Assembly (NCBI GenBank): GCA_900545365.1 | Contig: UQYL01000031.1 | Location: forward strand, 1-15,267 | Direction of reading: 5' to 3' | Origin: an uncultured Dialister sp. | GTDB lineage: Bacteria > Bacillota > Negativicutes > Veillonellales > Dialisteraceae | Length of the DNA stretch: 15,267 nucleotides | Shown here: positions 6,858 to 13,153 of the stretch, one piece after another | Numbering within the stretch: position 1 is the first letter of the stretch | Layout of the letters: every line of letters starts with the position of its first letter | The notes under the pieces: model-generated | Databases searched by the model: none | What the model was told of the DNA's origin: nothing | What the model saw: only the letters and a program-made list of their open reading frames with translations | Program-made: the position numbers and the translations under genes

Positions 6858-6895
6858 GGACGGGCCCCGTTACCGAAGCCCGTCCATTCTCCTTT
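6858..6895 (-). promoter_or_regulatory. Hairpin between Shine-Dalgarno and start of the DUF1850 gene
   Basis: On the minus strand AAAGGAG (6889-6895) is followed 3 bases later by GGACGGGC (6878-6885), a 12-base loop and GCCCGTCC (6858-6865), then 8 bases and the ATG at 6849. Folding the hairpin brings the effective spacing to 11 bases. There is no T-tract, so it is not a normal terminator; it may protect the binding-protein mRNA or tune translation. Confidence 0.45.
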
Positions 6896-6929
6896 CTTGC
6901 GCCTTTGCTGCTTTTCTTTTTTCAGCCGA

Positions 6930-7904
6930 TCAGGACTTCAGGTATTTTTCCGCGCCCGCGTTCATCGGGATAGACATACCGTCGAGAGCGCTGTCTTTCG
7001 TGATGAGCTTGCCTACAGAGTGCGCCGCGATCAGACGGTCCAGATTGGTGTAGAGGATCTTCGCAATCTGTCCGCCCATATCATCGCTCATCTTGTCCGT
7101 GCCGATGAGGAGGCATTTCACGCAGACCGTGCCCACGTCCGCTTCCTGTCCCGGATAGGTTCCCGCCGGGATGGTGATGGCGCTGTAGTAGGGGTACTGT
7201 TCTTTCAGTTTTGCCGCTGTTTCCGGATCGATATTCAGGATGACCGCGGATTTGCTCGCGCCGAGATCCTGGATAGCCGCCGTCGGGAAGCCCGCCACGA
7301 CGACGCCTGCATCGGTATTGCCGTCTTTCAGGGCGTCTACCGCTTCACCGAAGGAGAGATACTGAGGGGTGATGTCATCATAGGTGATGCCGTAAGCGGC
7401 GAGGATCTGCCGGGCGTTCGCTTCGGAGCCGGAACCCGCCGCGCCGACAGCGACGCGCTTGCCTTTCAGATCAGCCACGGAAGTGATGCCCGTGTCCGCG
7501 GTGGTGACGAACTGGATGGTTTCCGGATAGAGAGCCGCGATGCCCCGGAGGCTGTCGATCTTCTTGTCGGTGAACATTTCCTTGCCGTTCACCGCGTAGT
7601 AAGCGATATCATTCTGTACGAATGCCACATCTACGGAGCCTTCCTTCAGCATATTGACATTCGCTACCGCCGCGCCAGTGGACTGCGCGCTGGCATTCAT
7701 GCCGGGGATATTTTTATTCAGCAGTTCCGCGATCGCCCCGCCCAGCGGATAATAGGTGCCGGAAGTACCGCCGGTGGCGATATTCAGGAACTGCTTGCCC
7801 CCGGACGAGCCGCCGGAAGCTCCGCCGCCGCAGCCCGCGAGGACTGCCGCGCCCATCACGCAGGCAAGTCCCGCGATCATCATGCGTTTCATCATCTTTT
7901 TCAT
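6930..7904 (-). CDS. TAXI-family TRAP transporter substrate-binding lipoprotein
   Basis: The 324-residue protein is the solute receptor of the TRAP system. It has a lipoprotein signal peptide: positively charged MKKMMKR, a hydrophobic stretch, and lipobox LAGC with Cys25 as the lipidated residue, then a Gly/Ser-rich linker. The mature part opens with the TAXI signature ATGGTSGTYYPLGGAIAELL (about 43-62), followed by FVQNDIAYYAVNG and VGAAGSGSEANARQIL, conserved around the ligand pocket. Related TAXI receptors bind glutamate, 2-oxoglutarate or other organic acids; the ligand here cannot be assigned. The ATG follows AAGGGGG. It is the first gene of the transporter unit and lies downstream of a promoter and terminator-like leader at 7964-8069. 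Confidence 0.94.
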   Translation of the reverse strand: MKKMMKRMMIAGLACVMGAAVLAGCGGGASGGSSGGKQFLNIATGGTSGTYYPLGGAIAELLNKNIPGMNASAQSTGAAVANVNMLKEGSVDVAFVQNDIAYYAVNGKEMFTDKKIDSLRGIAALYPETIQFVTTADTGITSVADLKGKRVAVGAAGSGSEANARQILAAYGITYDDITPQYLSFGEAVDALKDGNTDAGVVVAGFPTAAIQDLGASKSAVILNIDPETAAKLKEQYPYYSAITIPAGTYPGQEADVGTVCVKCLLIGTDKMSDDMGGQIAKILYTNLDRLIAAHSVGKLITKDSALDGMSIPMNAGAEKYLKS

Positions 7905-7929
7905 AAGGATTCCCCCTTCTCTTTCCCTG

Positions 7930-7944
7930 CGCCGGTGACCGGCG
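7930..7944. promoter_or_regulatory. 15-base palindrome in the TAXI gene leader
   Basis: CGCCGGT and ACCGGCG flank a single central base, a perfect 7+1+7 palindrome between the leader terminator (7964) and the start codon (7904). It could be an operator or an mRNA hairpin; its CGCCGG arms resemble the half-sites of the 32-bp repeats at 9513-9704. Confidence 0.35.
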
Positions 7945-7963
7945 ATGCTGAGAAACAGCTGAC

Positions 7964-8006
7964 AAAAAAAGCAACAGATTTTATCTTTCCGATAAAATTC
8001 TGCTGC
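7964..8006 (-). terminator. Terminator after dcd, possibly an attenuator of the TRAP operon
   Basis: On the minus strand a 15-bp stem with one bulged A (7971-7985 with 7991-8006) closes a GGAAA loop and is followed by seven T (7964-7970). It ends the dcd transcript. Because a good promoter (8041-8069) lies upstream and none is visible downstream, it may also sit in the TAXI operon leader. Confidence 0.85.
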
Positions 8007-8040
8007 TCCTCTTCGTGCAACTGCGTATTTAATTGGTTAC

Positions 8041-8069
8041 ATCATACTATTTTTCGAAATCTTTGTAAA
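8041..8069 (-). promoter_or_regulatory. Promoter at the end of dcd, probably for the TRAP operon
   Basis: On the minus strand TTTACA (8064-8069), a 17-base spacer and TATGAT (8041-8046) give five of six consensus bases in each hexamer. The -35 box and spacer lie within the last codons of dcd. Transcription would start near 8034, leaving a leader of about 130 bases before the binding-protein gene. Confidence 0.5.
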
Positions 8070-8568
8070 GCAGGCTCGGCTGGATGCCCACGTTATTTTG
8101 GTACTTTCCGCTCACATACCGGTCCGCTTCGCCGAGGACGGTATGGAAGTAGATCTGACAGATCTCGACGCCCGCGTAGATGCGGATGGGCTGCACGCAG
8201 AACATCTCGAGAGTCCAGTATCCGGCGAATCCCACATCGCCGAAACCTGCGGTAACATGGATGAAAAGTCCCAGTCGGCCGATGGAAGAGCGCCCTTCCA
8301 GCATGGGCACGAAACACTCGGTCTTCGTGTACTCCCGGGTGCGTCCGAGGTAGAGCCGGTTCGGCTCCAGGAGGTACCCTTCTGCCGGTATCTTTATGAT
8401 ATGTCCGGTATTCCTTTTTTTCATATCCAGCGTGTGCTCATCATAGATCATGAGCTCGTCGGCCAGGGTCAGATTGTAGCTGTTCGGATTGATCTGCTTC
8501 TCATGGAACGGCTCGATGATGATTTCATGGCCCATATGGCGGGCGATCTCTTTCCCGGATAAGATCAT
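8047..8568 (-). CDS. dcd: dCTP deaminase
   Basis: The enzyme converts dCTP to dUTP and ammonia in the cytoplasm, feeding dTMP synthesis. The 173-residue length fits the trimeric dCTP deaminase/dUTPase fold. Visible motifs are MILSGKEI at the N-terminus, NPNSYNLTL (28-36), the signature EGRSSIGRLG (91-100) with HVTAGFGDVGFAGYWTLE (104-121), where Glu121 is the expected catalytic glutamate, and GKYQNN near the C-terminus. Whether it also hydrolyses dUTP (bifunctional type) cannot be judged. An open frame continues upstream to 8856, but the ATG at 8568 follows GGGAGG with 8 bases spacing and matches the family N-terminus. It overlaps the stop of the HNH-like gene by ATGA, so the two are coupled. 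Confidence 0.92.
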   Translation of the reverse strand: MILSGKEIARHMGHEIIIEPFHEKQINPNSYNLTLADELMIYDEHTLDMKKRNTGHIIKIPAEGYLLEPNRLYLGRTREYTKTECFVPMLEGRSSIGRLGLFIHVTAGFGDVGFAGYWTLEMFCVQPIRIYAGVEICQIYFHTVLGEADRYVSGKYQNNVGIQPSLLYKDFEK

Positions 8569-9452
8569 TTTTTCTTCCTCCCCAGTATATTGAATATCCG
8601 CCGGTGCGGCGCCATCCGCCGTCCGCTGAAAGGATTTTTCGCTTCCATGCCTTCCTCGATGCCGAAGGCCTTCCTGTCCGTGTCCGAAAGGGAATCGGAG
8701 ATGAGGAGACGCCCTTTCGCGTCGAAGGTAATAAGGTGCGCCGCGAAGAGCGCCCCGTGCGTGGGGCAGAAGAGCAGGCCCCGCTGCTTTCTGCCGCTGT
8801 CGCCGTAGGGAAAAGCCCGAAGAAGGGACGTGCGCTCCGCTCCGCAGACAGTGCACCGCGCGCCTTTTTCAAATCCCCGCCGCCGGAAACGGTCTTCTTC
8901 TTCCATGACTTCCCGGACGCGCTCCACGGTGCGCTGCGGCGGTGCGGCAAAGAGGCTCCCTTCTCTCCCAAAGGAGGAGGCGTCTTCCGCGAGGGCCCGG
9001 CGCAGGGCGTCCCTCTCCGGCCAGTCCGCTTCTTCCATCTCCCGCCACGCTTCGGCCGCGGCGGGCTTCAGTATCCAGAAATACGCGCCCGCTTCGTCTT
9101 CCGTCCCGTCGAAAACGTATTCCCACGGCGCGCGGAGGGCGGTCTCCTCCGGCTGCTCTTCCGTGAGGAGCTCTCCTTCCGCCGCTTCTTTCTTCTCCTC
9201 GGGAGCGGTCTTTTCAGCGTACCAGTCGCGGATCTTCGTGCCCGCCCAGCCCACGGCGGCATTCAGGGCGCGGTACTCGATGCCCATGGCGGAGGCGATG
9301 CTCTTCGCGTTCGCTTCGTGCCGGGCGGAGCGGTACAGCGCGGCAAAGATCTTCATGACCAAGTCCGTCATGATCTCCGTATCGGCGAAAAGAGCCAGCC
9401 ACTCTTCCCGGCTGATCTCATTCCATTCTTTTCTGCCTTTCCGTCTGGCCAT
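8565..9452 (-). CDS. HNH-fold protein with degenerate active site, coupled to dcd
   Basis: The 295-residue protein resembles HNH endonucleases of the HNH_2 (PF13391) type. Residues about 15-80 form a helical domain (FADTEIMTDLVMKIFAALY, then AKSIASAMGIEYRALNAAVG), like the N-terminal recognition part of such proteins. A charged linker and a segment GAYFWILKPAAAEAWREM follow. The C-terminal domain has CTVC (200-203) and CPTH (229-232), a likely zinc knuckle, then LITFDAKGRLLISDSLSD, typical of the HNH_2 core. The catalytic SHI-type histidine is replaced by RAFPYG, the Asn position reads RGLLF, and the usual FD after the last His is FAA, so nuclease activity is doubtful. The ATG is 8 bases after AAAGGAG with an extended -10 upstream. 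The family call is moderately sure; the function is unknown. Confidence 0.7.
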   Translation of the reverse strand: MARRKGRKEWNEISREEWLALFADTEIMTDLVMKIFAALYRSARHEANAKSIASAMGIEYRALNAAVGWAGTKIRDWYAEKTAPEEKKEAAEGELLTEEQPEETALRAPWEYVFDGTEDEAGAYFWILKPAAAEAWREMEEADWPERDALRRALAEDASSFGREGSLFAAPPQRTVERVREVMEEEDRFRRRGFEKGARCTVCGAERTSLLRAFPYGDSGRKQRGLLFCPTHGALFAAHLITFDAKGRLLISDSLSDTDRKAFGIEEGMEAKNPFSGRRMAPHRRIFNILGRKKK

Positions 9453-9481
9453 GGTCTCCGCTCCTTTCGTGAATTTTTTTT

Positions 9482-9490
9482 ATTATAACA
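9482..9490 (-). promoter_or_regulatory. Extended -10 promoter of the HNH-like/dcd operon
   Basis: On the minus strand TGT directly precedes TATAAT (9482-9487), 30 bases before the start codon. No good -35 box is seen. The 32-bp repeat array begins about 23 bases upstream of it. Confidence 0.5.
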
Positions 9491-9512
9491 TAAATGAATA
9501 TTTATTATTTCC

Positions 9513-9704
9513 CGCCGTTCCGATTTTCCGCTCCTTTTTCCGGGTGCGCGGGAAATTTTCCGTTCCTTCCGCGGGACGCTCCGGACATTTCCCGATGCTC
9601 CCGCGAAATGCGCCGGAATTTTTCCGGCGGTCTCAGGAAATGCGCTGAAAATTTTCCGGCGGTTTTTGCAAAGGCGCCGGAGATTTCCCGGCGGCTTCCG
9701 CGTG
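9513..9704. repeat. Six tandem 32-bp repeats with palindromic core
   Basis: Six head-to-tail units of exactly 32 bases start at 9513, 9545, 9577, 9609, 9641 and 9673. When stacked, G-C at unit positions 2-3, TTT at 12-14 and CCG at 16-18 are invariant in all six. The consensus core is CGCCGGAAATTTTCCGGCG, nearly self-complementary; the unit at 9609 is the cleanest, with CGCCGGAA and TTCCGGCG arms. The period is not a multiple of three, so the array is not coding, and there are no spacers, so it is not CRISPR. It fills the space between the divergent promoters of the HNH-like/dcd operon and prfC. Confidence 0.85.
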
Positions 9705-9725
9705 GTATTTCTTCTTTTTATTTTG

Positions 9726-9731
9726 TATAAT
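9726..9731 (+). promoter_or_regulatory. -10 box of the prfC promoter
   Basis: A consensus TATAAT 32 bases upstream of the prfC ATG, in an AT-rich stretch immediately after the repeat array. The -35 position is poor (TGGTAT at 9703-9708), so an activator or the repeats may matter. Confidence 0.5.
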
Positions 9732-9763
9732 AAAAAAGTATGTACAAATTTACGAGGTGACTT

Positions 9764-11368
9764 ATGACTGATTTGGAAGAAATTCAGAGACGCCGCACCT
9801 TTGCCATCATCTCCCACCCCGATGCGGGCAAGACGACGCTCACAGAAAAGCTCCTGCTCTACGGCGGCGCCATCCATCTGGCGGGCTCCGTCAAGGCGAG
9901 AAAGACCGCGCGCTACGCTGTCTCCGACTGGATGGAGATCGAGAAGCAGCGCGGCATCTCCGTGACGAGCTCGGTGCTGCAGTTTGATTATGACGGCTGC
10001 CGTGTGAATATCCTCGACACGCCGGGGCACGCGGATTTTTCGGAAGACACGTACCGCACGCTCATGGCCGTGGACAGCGCCGTCATGGTGATCGACGTGG
10101 CCAAGGGCGTGGAAGCGCAGACGAAAAAGCTCTTCAAAGTCTGCTCTGACCGGGGCATCCCGATCTTTACTTTCGTCAATAAGATCGACCACTTCGGCAA
10201 GAATCCCTTTGACCTCATGGCGGACATCGAGGATGTGCTGGGCATCCGCTCCTGCCCGATGAACTGGCCCATTGGCGTGAACGGGAATTACACCGGCATT
10301 TACGACCGGGAGACGGAGACGGCCCATCTCTTCATCCGCGACACGGCGCACGGCACGAAGAAGCTGGAAGTGATCTCCGGGAAGCTCGATGACGAAGCTG
10401 TCTCTTCCCGCCTTACCGACGAGGAAAAGCAGTCTCTCCTGGACGATCTGGAGCTCCTCGAAGAAGCGGGCGATCCTTTCGACGAAGAAAAGGTGGCGAA
10501 AGGCGAGCTCACGCCGATGTTCTTCGGCAGCGCCATGACGAATTTCGGCGTGCAGCCTTTCCTGGAAAAATTCCTCCAGCTCGCGCCGCCGCCGATGACC
10601 AGGAAGACGCTGGAAGGCACGATGGCCCCGGAAGACCCGGCATTCTCCGCTTTCGTCTTCAAGATCCAGGCCAATATGGATCCGAAGCATCACGACCGGG
10701 TGGCTTTCATGCGCATCTGCTCCGGCGTATTTGAGAAGGGCATTTCCGTGCTCCACCGCCAGAGCGGCGCCATGATCCGCCTCTCCCAGCCGCAGCAGTT
10801 CCTCGCCACGGAGCGCACCATCGTGGAGAAGGCCTATCCCGGCGACATCATTGGCGTCTTCGACACGGGCGAGCTCGGCGTGGGCGACACGGTGTGCGAC
10901 AAGAAGCACGCCGTCACGTACAGCGATTTCCCGGTCTTCCCGCCGGAGCTCTTCGCGCGGCTCTCTCCCGTTTCCAGCATGAAACGGAAGCAATTCCTCC
11001 GCGGCGTGGGCCAGCTCGCGCAGGAAGGGGCCATTCAGGTCTACACCCAGCCCTATGTGATGGAATCCTTTATCATCGGCGCTGTGGGCCAGTTACAGTT
11101 CGAAGTCATGAAATACCGTCTGGAAAACGAATACAATGTGGAAGTCCGTCTGGAACCGCTCTCTTATACCGCTGCCCGGTGGACGAAGGGCAATATCGAA
11201 GCGGACGCCCTCACCGGCACGGACAATGCTCTCGTCGTGCGCGACAGAAAAGACCGCCCGGTGTACCTGCTGCCCAATGAATGGCAGGCAGGCTGGCTGG
11301 CCCAGCGGAATCCCGACGTGACCTTCCTCGAATCTCCGCCTCTCATCGAAGAAGCGGCCGGCGAATGA
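9764..11368 (+). CDS. prfC: Peptide chain release factor 3
   Basis: RF3 is the GTPase that removes release factors 1 and 2 from the ribosome after termination. The 534 residues fit the family (about 525-535). GTPase motifs are all visible: P-loop HPDAGKTT (18-25), switch I with GISVTSS, DTPGHADF (G3) and NKID (G4). The RF3-specific features are the segment LAGSVKARKTARYAVSDWME after the P-loop and the C-terminal part with GQLQFEVMKYRLENEYNVEVRLE. The ATG is preceded by GAGGTGA. The next gene overlaps its stop codon, so they form an operon. The promoter region directly abuts the 32-bp repeats, which is unusual for a housekeeping factor. Confidence 0.97.
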   Translation: MTDLEEIQRRRTFAIISHPDAGKTTLTEKLLLYGGAIHLAGSVKARKTARYAVSDWMEIEKQRGISVTSSVLQFDYDGCRVNILDTPGHADFSEDTYRTLMAVDSAVMVIDVAKGVEAQTKKLFKVCSDRGIPIFTFVNKIDHFGKNPFDLMADIEDVLGIRSCPMNWPIGVNGNYTGIYDRETETAHLFIRDTAHGTKKLEVISGKLDDEAVSSRLTDEEKQSLLDDLELLEEAGDPFDEEKVAKGELTPMFFGSAMTNFGVQPFLEKFLQLAPPPMTRKTLEGTMAPEDPAFSAFVFKIQANMDPKHHDRVAFMRICSGVFEKGISVLHRQSGAMIRLSQPQQFLATERTIVEKAYPGDIIGVFDTGELGVGDTVCDKKHAVTYSDFPVFPPELFARLSPVSSMKRKQFLRGVGQLAQEGAIQVYTQPYVMESFIIGAVGQLQFEVMKYRLENEYNVEVRLEPLSYTAARWTKGNIEADALTGTDNALVVRDRKDRPVYLLPNEWQAGWLAQRNPDVTFLESPPLIEEAAGE

Positions 11369-11949
11369 TGGAACCGGAAAAAACGGGCCGCCTCCCCGTC
11401 ATGGGCATGCTCGCCGCGCTGGGCATCATCCTCACCTACATCGAGATCCCCCTGCCCTTCGTGCCGCCTTTCATGAAGATCGACGTAAGCGACGTGCCCG
11501 CGGTGATCGGCCTCTTCTCCATGGGGCTCCCGGCGGCGCTCTTCATCACGGCGGTGAAGGACATCATCCACCTCCTCGTGTCGCAGAGCCTCGGCATCGG
11601 GGAAGTGTGCAATTTCTTCGTCTCTCTCGTGTACCTCACGGCGCTCCGCTATATCTATCCGCGGAGCCGCTTCATGGGCTGGACGGCGGCGGTCTCCGCC
11701 ATGACGGCGGCGGCGGCGTTTCTGAATCTGGCGGTGCTGCTGCCGCTCTACTTCGCGGCCTTCCGCATCAACGAAGCGCAGCTTCTCGCCATCACCCGCT
11801 CTGTAGGAACGCCCGCGGCGGACATGACGGACTACCTCCTCATGGTCATCATCCCCTTCAATCTCATCAAGGGCACCGCAGTGGCAGTCCTCTCGGAATT
11901 TCTGAAGCGGCGCCTCGCTTCCTTCTTTGAAGAAAAATACAGCCAATGA
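11365..11949 (+). CDS. ECF transporter S component, RibU-like (probable riboflavin uptake)
   Basis: The 194-residue membrane protein has about six hydrophobic helices and matches the S-component (substrate-binding) subunit of energy-coupling-factor transporters, PF12822. The segment PLPFVPPFMKIDVSDVPAVIG (start near residue 29) and the following VKDIIHLL with GEVCNFF are characteristic of RibU, the riboflavin-specific member. It would join shared EcfA/A'/T subunits encoded elsewhere. Start choice: the ATG at 11365 overlaps the prfC stop (ATGATGG gives two adjacent ATG codons), and an in-frame extension to 11281 lies inside prfC. No strong ribosome site is present, so translation probably depends on coupling. 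No FMN riboswitch precedes it, since it lies inside the prfC operon. Riboflavin is the likely but unproven substrate. Confidence 0.83.
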   Translation: MMEPEKTGRLPVMGMLAALGIILTYIEIPLPFVPPFMKIDVSDVPAVIGLFSMGLPAALFITAVKDIIHLLVSQSLGIGEVCNFFVSLVYLTALRYIYPRSRFMGWTAAVSAMTAAAAFLNLAVLLPLYFAAFRINEAQLLAITRSVGTPAADMTDYLLMVIIPFNLIKGTAVAVLSEFLKRRLASFFEEKYSQ

Positions 11950-11953
11950 CATG

Positions 11954-11978
11954 CTCCGGCAGACTGCCGGAGTTTTTT
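11954..11978 (+). terminator. Rho-independent terminator of the prfC operon
   Basis: CTCCGGC and GCCGGAG form a 7-bp stem around AGACT, followed by six T. It begins 4 bases after the ECF gene stop codon. Confidence 0.92.
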
Positions 11979-12093
11979 CATGTCCGGGAATATCCGCCGC
12001 CCCTCGCACGCGCCGGCTGCTGTCTTCCTTCTGTACAGATCAGGTAAAATTTCCCGCATTTCCGCATATTTTTGAAATTTCCCATGGCGCGCG

Positions 12094-12140
12094 GCGGATC
12101 CGCGGCGTATAATGAAAAAAATCTGCCGGAGATTCGGCAG
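12094..12140 (+). promoter_or_regulatory. Promoter and 5' hairpin of the dehydrogenase gene
   Basis: TATAAT at 12108-12113 is the -10 box; the -35 region (TGGCGC at 12085-12090) is weak. A perfect palindrome GCGGATCCGC (12094-12103) fills the promoter spacer, a typical operator position. The transcript would begin near 12120 and open with a hairpin CTGCCG/CGGCAG (12123-12140) just before AAAGGAG (12144-12150), which could stabilise the mRNA 5' end. Confidence 0.5.
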
Positions 12141-12159
12141 GGAAAAGGAGTATAGAAGT

Positions 12160-13113
12160 ATGGCAATCAAAACAAGAAAGATCGGTATCATCGGCGCGGG
12201 CAATGTAGGCCCGCATGTGGCGCTCAGCCTCGCAACGCAGGGGCTGGCGGATGAATTCGTGCTTTACGATATCAAGGAGAAGAAGGCCGCCGGCGAGGCC
12301 ATGGACATCATGGACGCCGTGTCGTACATGCCCCATCACGTCGTCGCCTACAGCGGCACCGTGGCGGACATGAAGGACGCGGACATCCTCATCAACGCGA
12401 GCGGGAAGACCCGCCAGCCCGGCCAGACCCGCCTCGACATGATGGACGACGCCATCGCCACCACGAAAGACATCATCCCCCTCATTCAGGCATCCGGCTT
12501 CGACGGCATCATCATTTCCATTTCCAATCCCTGTGACATCATCGCGGAATACCTCCAGTACAAACTGGACTGGCCGAAAGACCGCATCATCGGCTCCGGC
12601 ACGGCCCTCGACTCGGCGCGTCTCCAGATGCAGCTCGCTTCCCAGCTGGAAGTGAACCGCCGCTCCGTCACGGCATACCTCCTCGGCGAGCACGGCGACA
12701 GCAGCATGATCCCCTGGAGCCACGTGCTGGTGGCGGGCAAGCCCATTGACGAGCTCCTCGCGGAAGAACCGGAGAAATACCGCATGGACAGCAAGGAAGA
12801 CATCCTCTGGAAAGTCCACCGCGGCGGCTATTTCGAAAACGACGGCAAAGGCTGCACGGAATTCGGCGTCGCATCCGCCACGGCGGAACTCGTGCGGGCG
12901 ATCTTCCACAATGAGCACAAGATCCTGCCGTGCTCGGTCTATCTGGACGACCTGTACGGCGTAAAGGACACCTTCGCTTCCGTACCGGTGAAAGTCGGCG
13001 CGAAAGGCGTGGAAGACATCATCTCCATCCACCTCACGCCGGAGGAACAGGCGGAATTTGAAGCGTCCATCAAAGTGCTGAAAGAACATTTCCAGAGAGC
13101 GCTCACTCTCTGA
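12160..13113 (+). CDS. L-lactate/malate dehydrogenase family protein
   Basis: A 317-residue NAD-dependent 2-hydroxyacid dehydrogenase of the LDH/MDH superfamily. The Rossmann motif GAGNVG (12-17) and acidic Asp37 indicate NAD binding. The active site is visible: Arg91 (in QTRLD), Asp151 and Arg154 (LDSAR), and catalytic His178 in GEHGDS. Overall it resembles lactate dehydrogenase (TALDSARLQ, YLLGEHGDS), but in NASGKTRQPGQTRLD the residue aligned with the substrate-specificity position (Gln102 in LDH, Arg102 in MDH) is Arg85, which favours malate/oxaloacetate. A 2-hydroxyisocaproate-type enzyme is another possibility. The ATG follows AAAGGAG with 9 bases spacing; an in-frame extension upstream to 12112 lacks a ribosome site. 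It is monocistronic with its own promoter and terminator. Confidence 0.9.
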   Translation: MAIKTRKIGIIGAGNVGPHVALSLATQGLADEFVLYDIKEKKAAGEAMDIMDAVSYMPHHVVAYSGTVADMKDADILINASGKTRQPGQTRLDMMDDAIATTKDIIPLIQASGFDGIIISISNPCDIIAEYLQYKLDWPKDRIIGSGTALDSARLQMQLASQLEVNRRSVTAYLLGEHGDSSMIPWSHVLVAGKPIDELLAEEPEKYRMDSKEDILWKVHRGGYFENDGKGCTEFGVASATAELVRAIFHNEHKILPCSVYLDDLYGVKDTFASVPVKVGAKGVEDIISIHLTPEEQAEFEASIKVLKEHFQRALTL

Positions 13114-13119
13114 TGAGGA

Positions 13120-13143
13120 AGCAGCCCTTCGGGGCTGTTTTTT
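13120..13143 (+). terminator. Rho-independent terminator of the dehydrogenase gene
   Basis: CAGCCC (13122-13127), a TTCG tetraloop and GGGCTG (13132-13137), extended by A-T pairs, precede TTTTTT. It begins 7 bases after the stop codon. Confidence 0.92.
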
Positions 13144-13153
13144 CGCGGCTGCT

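Noticed and set aside
9513..9704. CRISPR array
   Set aside because: The units are directly tandem with no unique spacers, the repeats are degenerate, and no cas gene is nearby.
9494..9730. A 78-codon frame through the 32-bp repeats
   Set aside because: The repeat period is not a multiple of three, so each unit is read in a different frame; there is no ribosome site.
9368..10993. A 541-codon minus-strand frame across prfC and the repeat array
   Set aside because: Antisense to prfC, biased composition, no family resemblance, and it runs through the non-coding 32-bp repeats.
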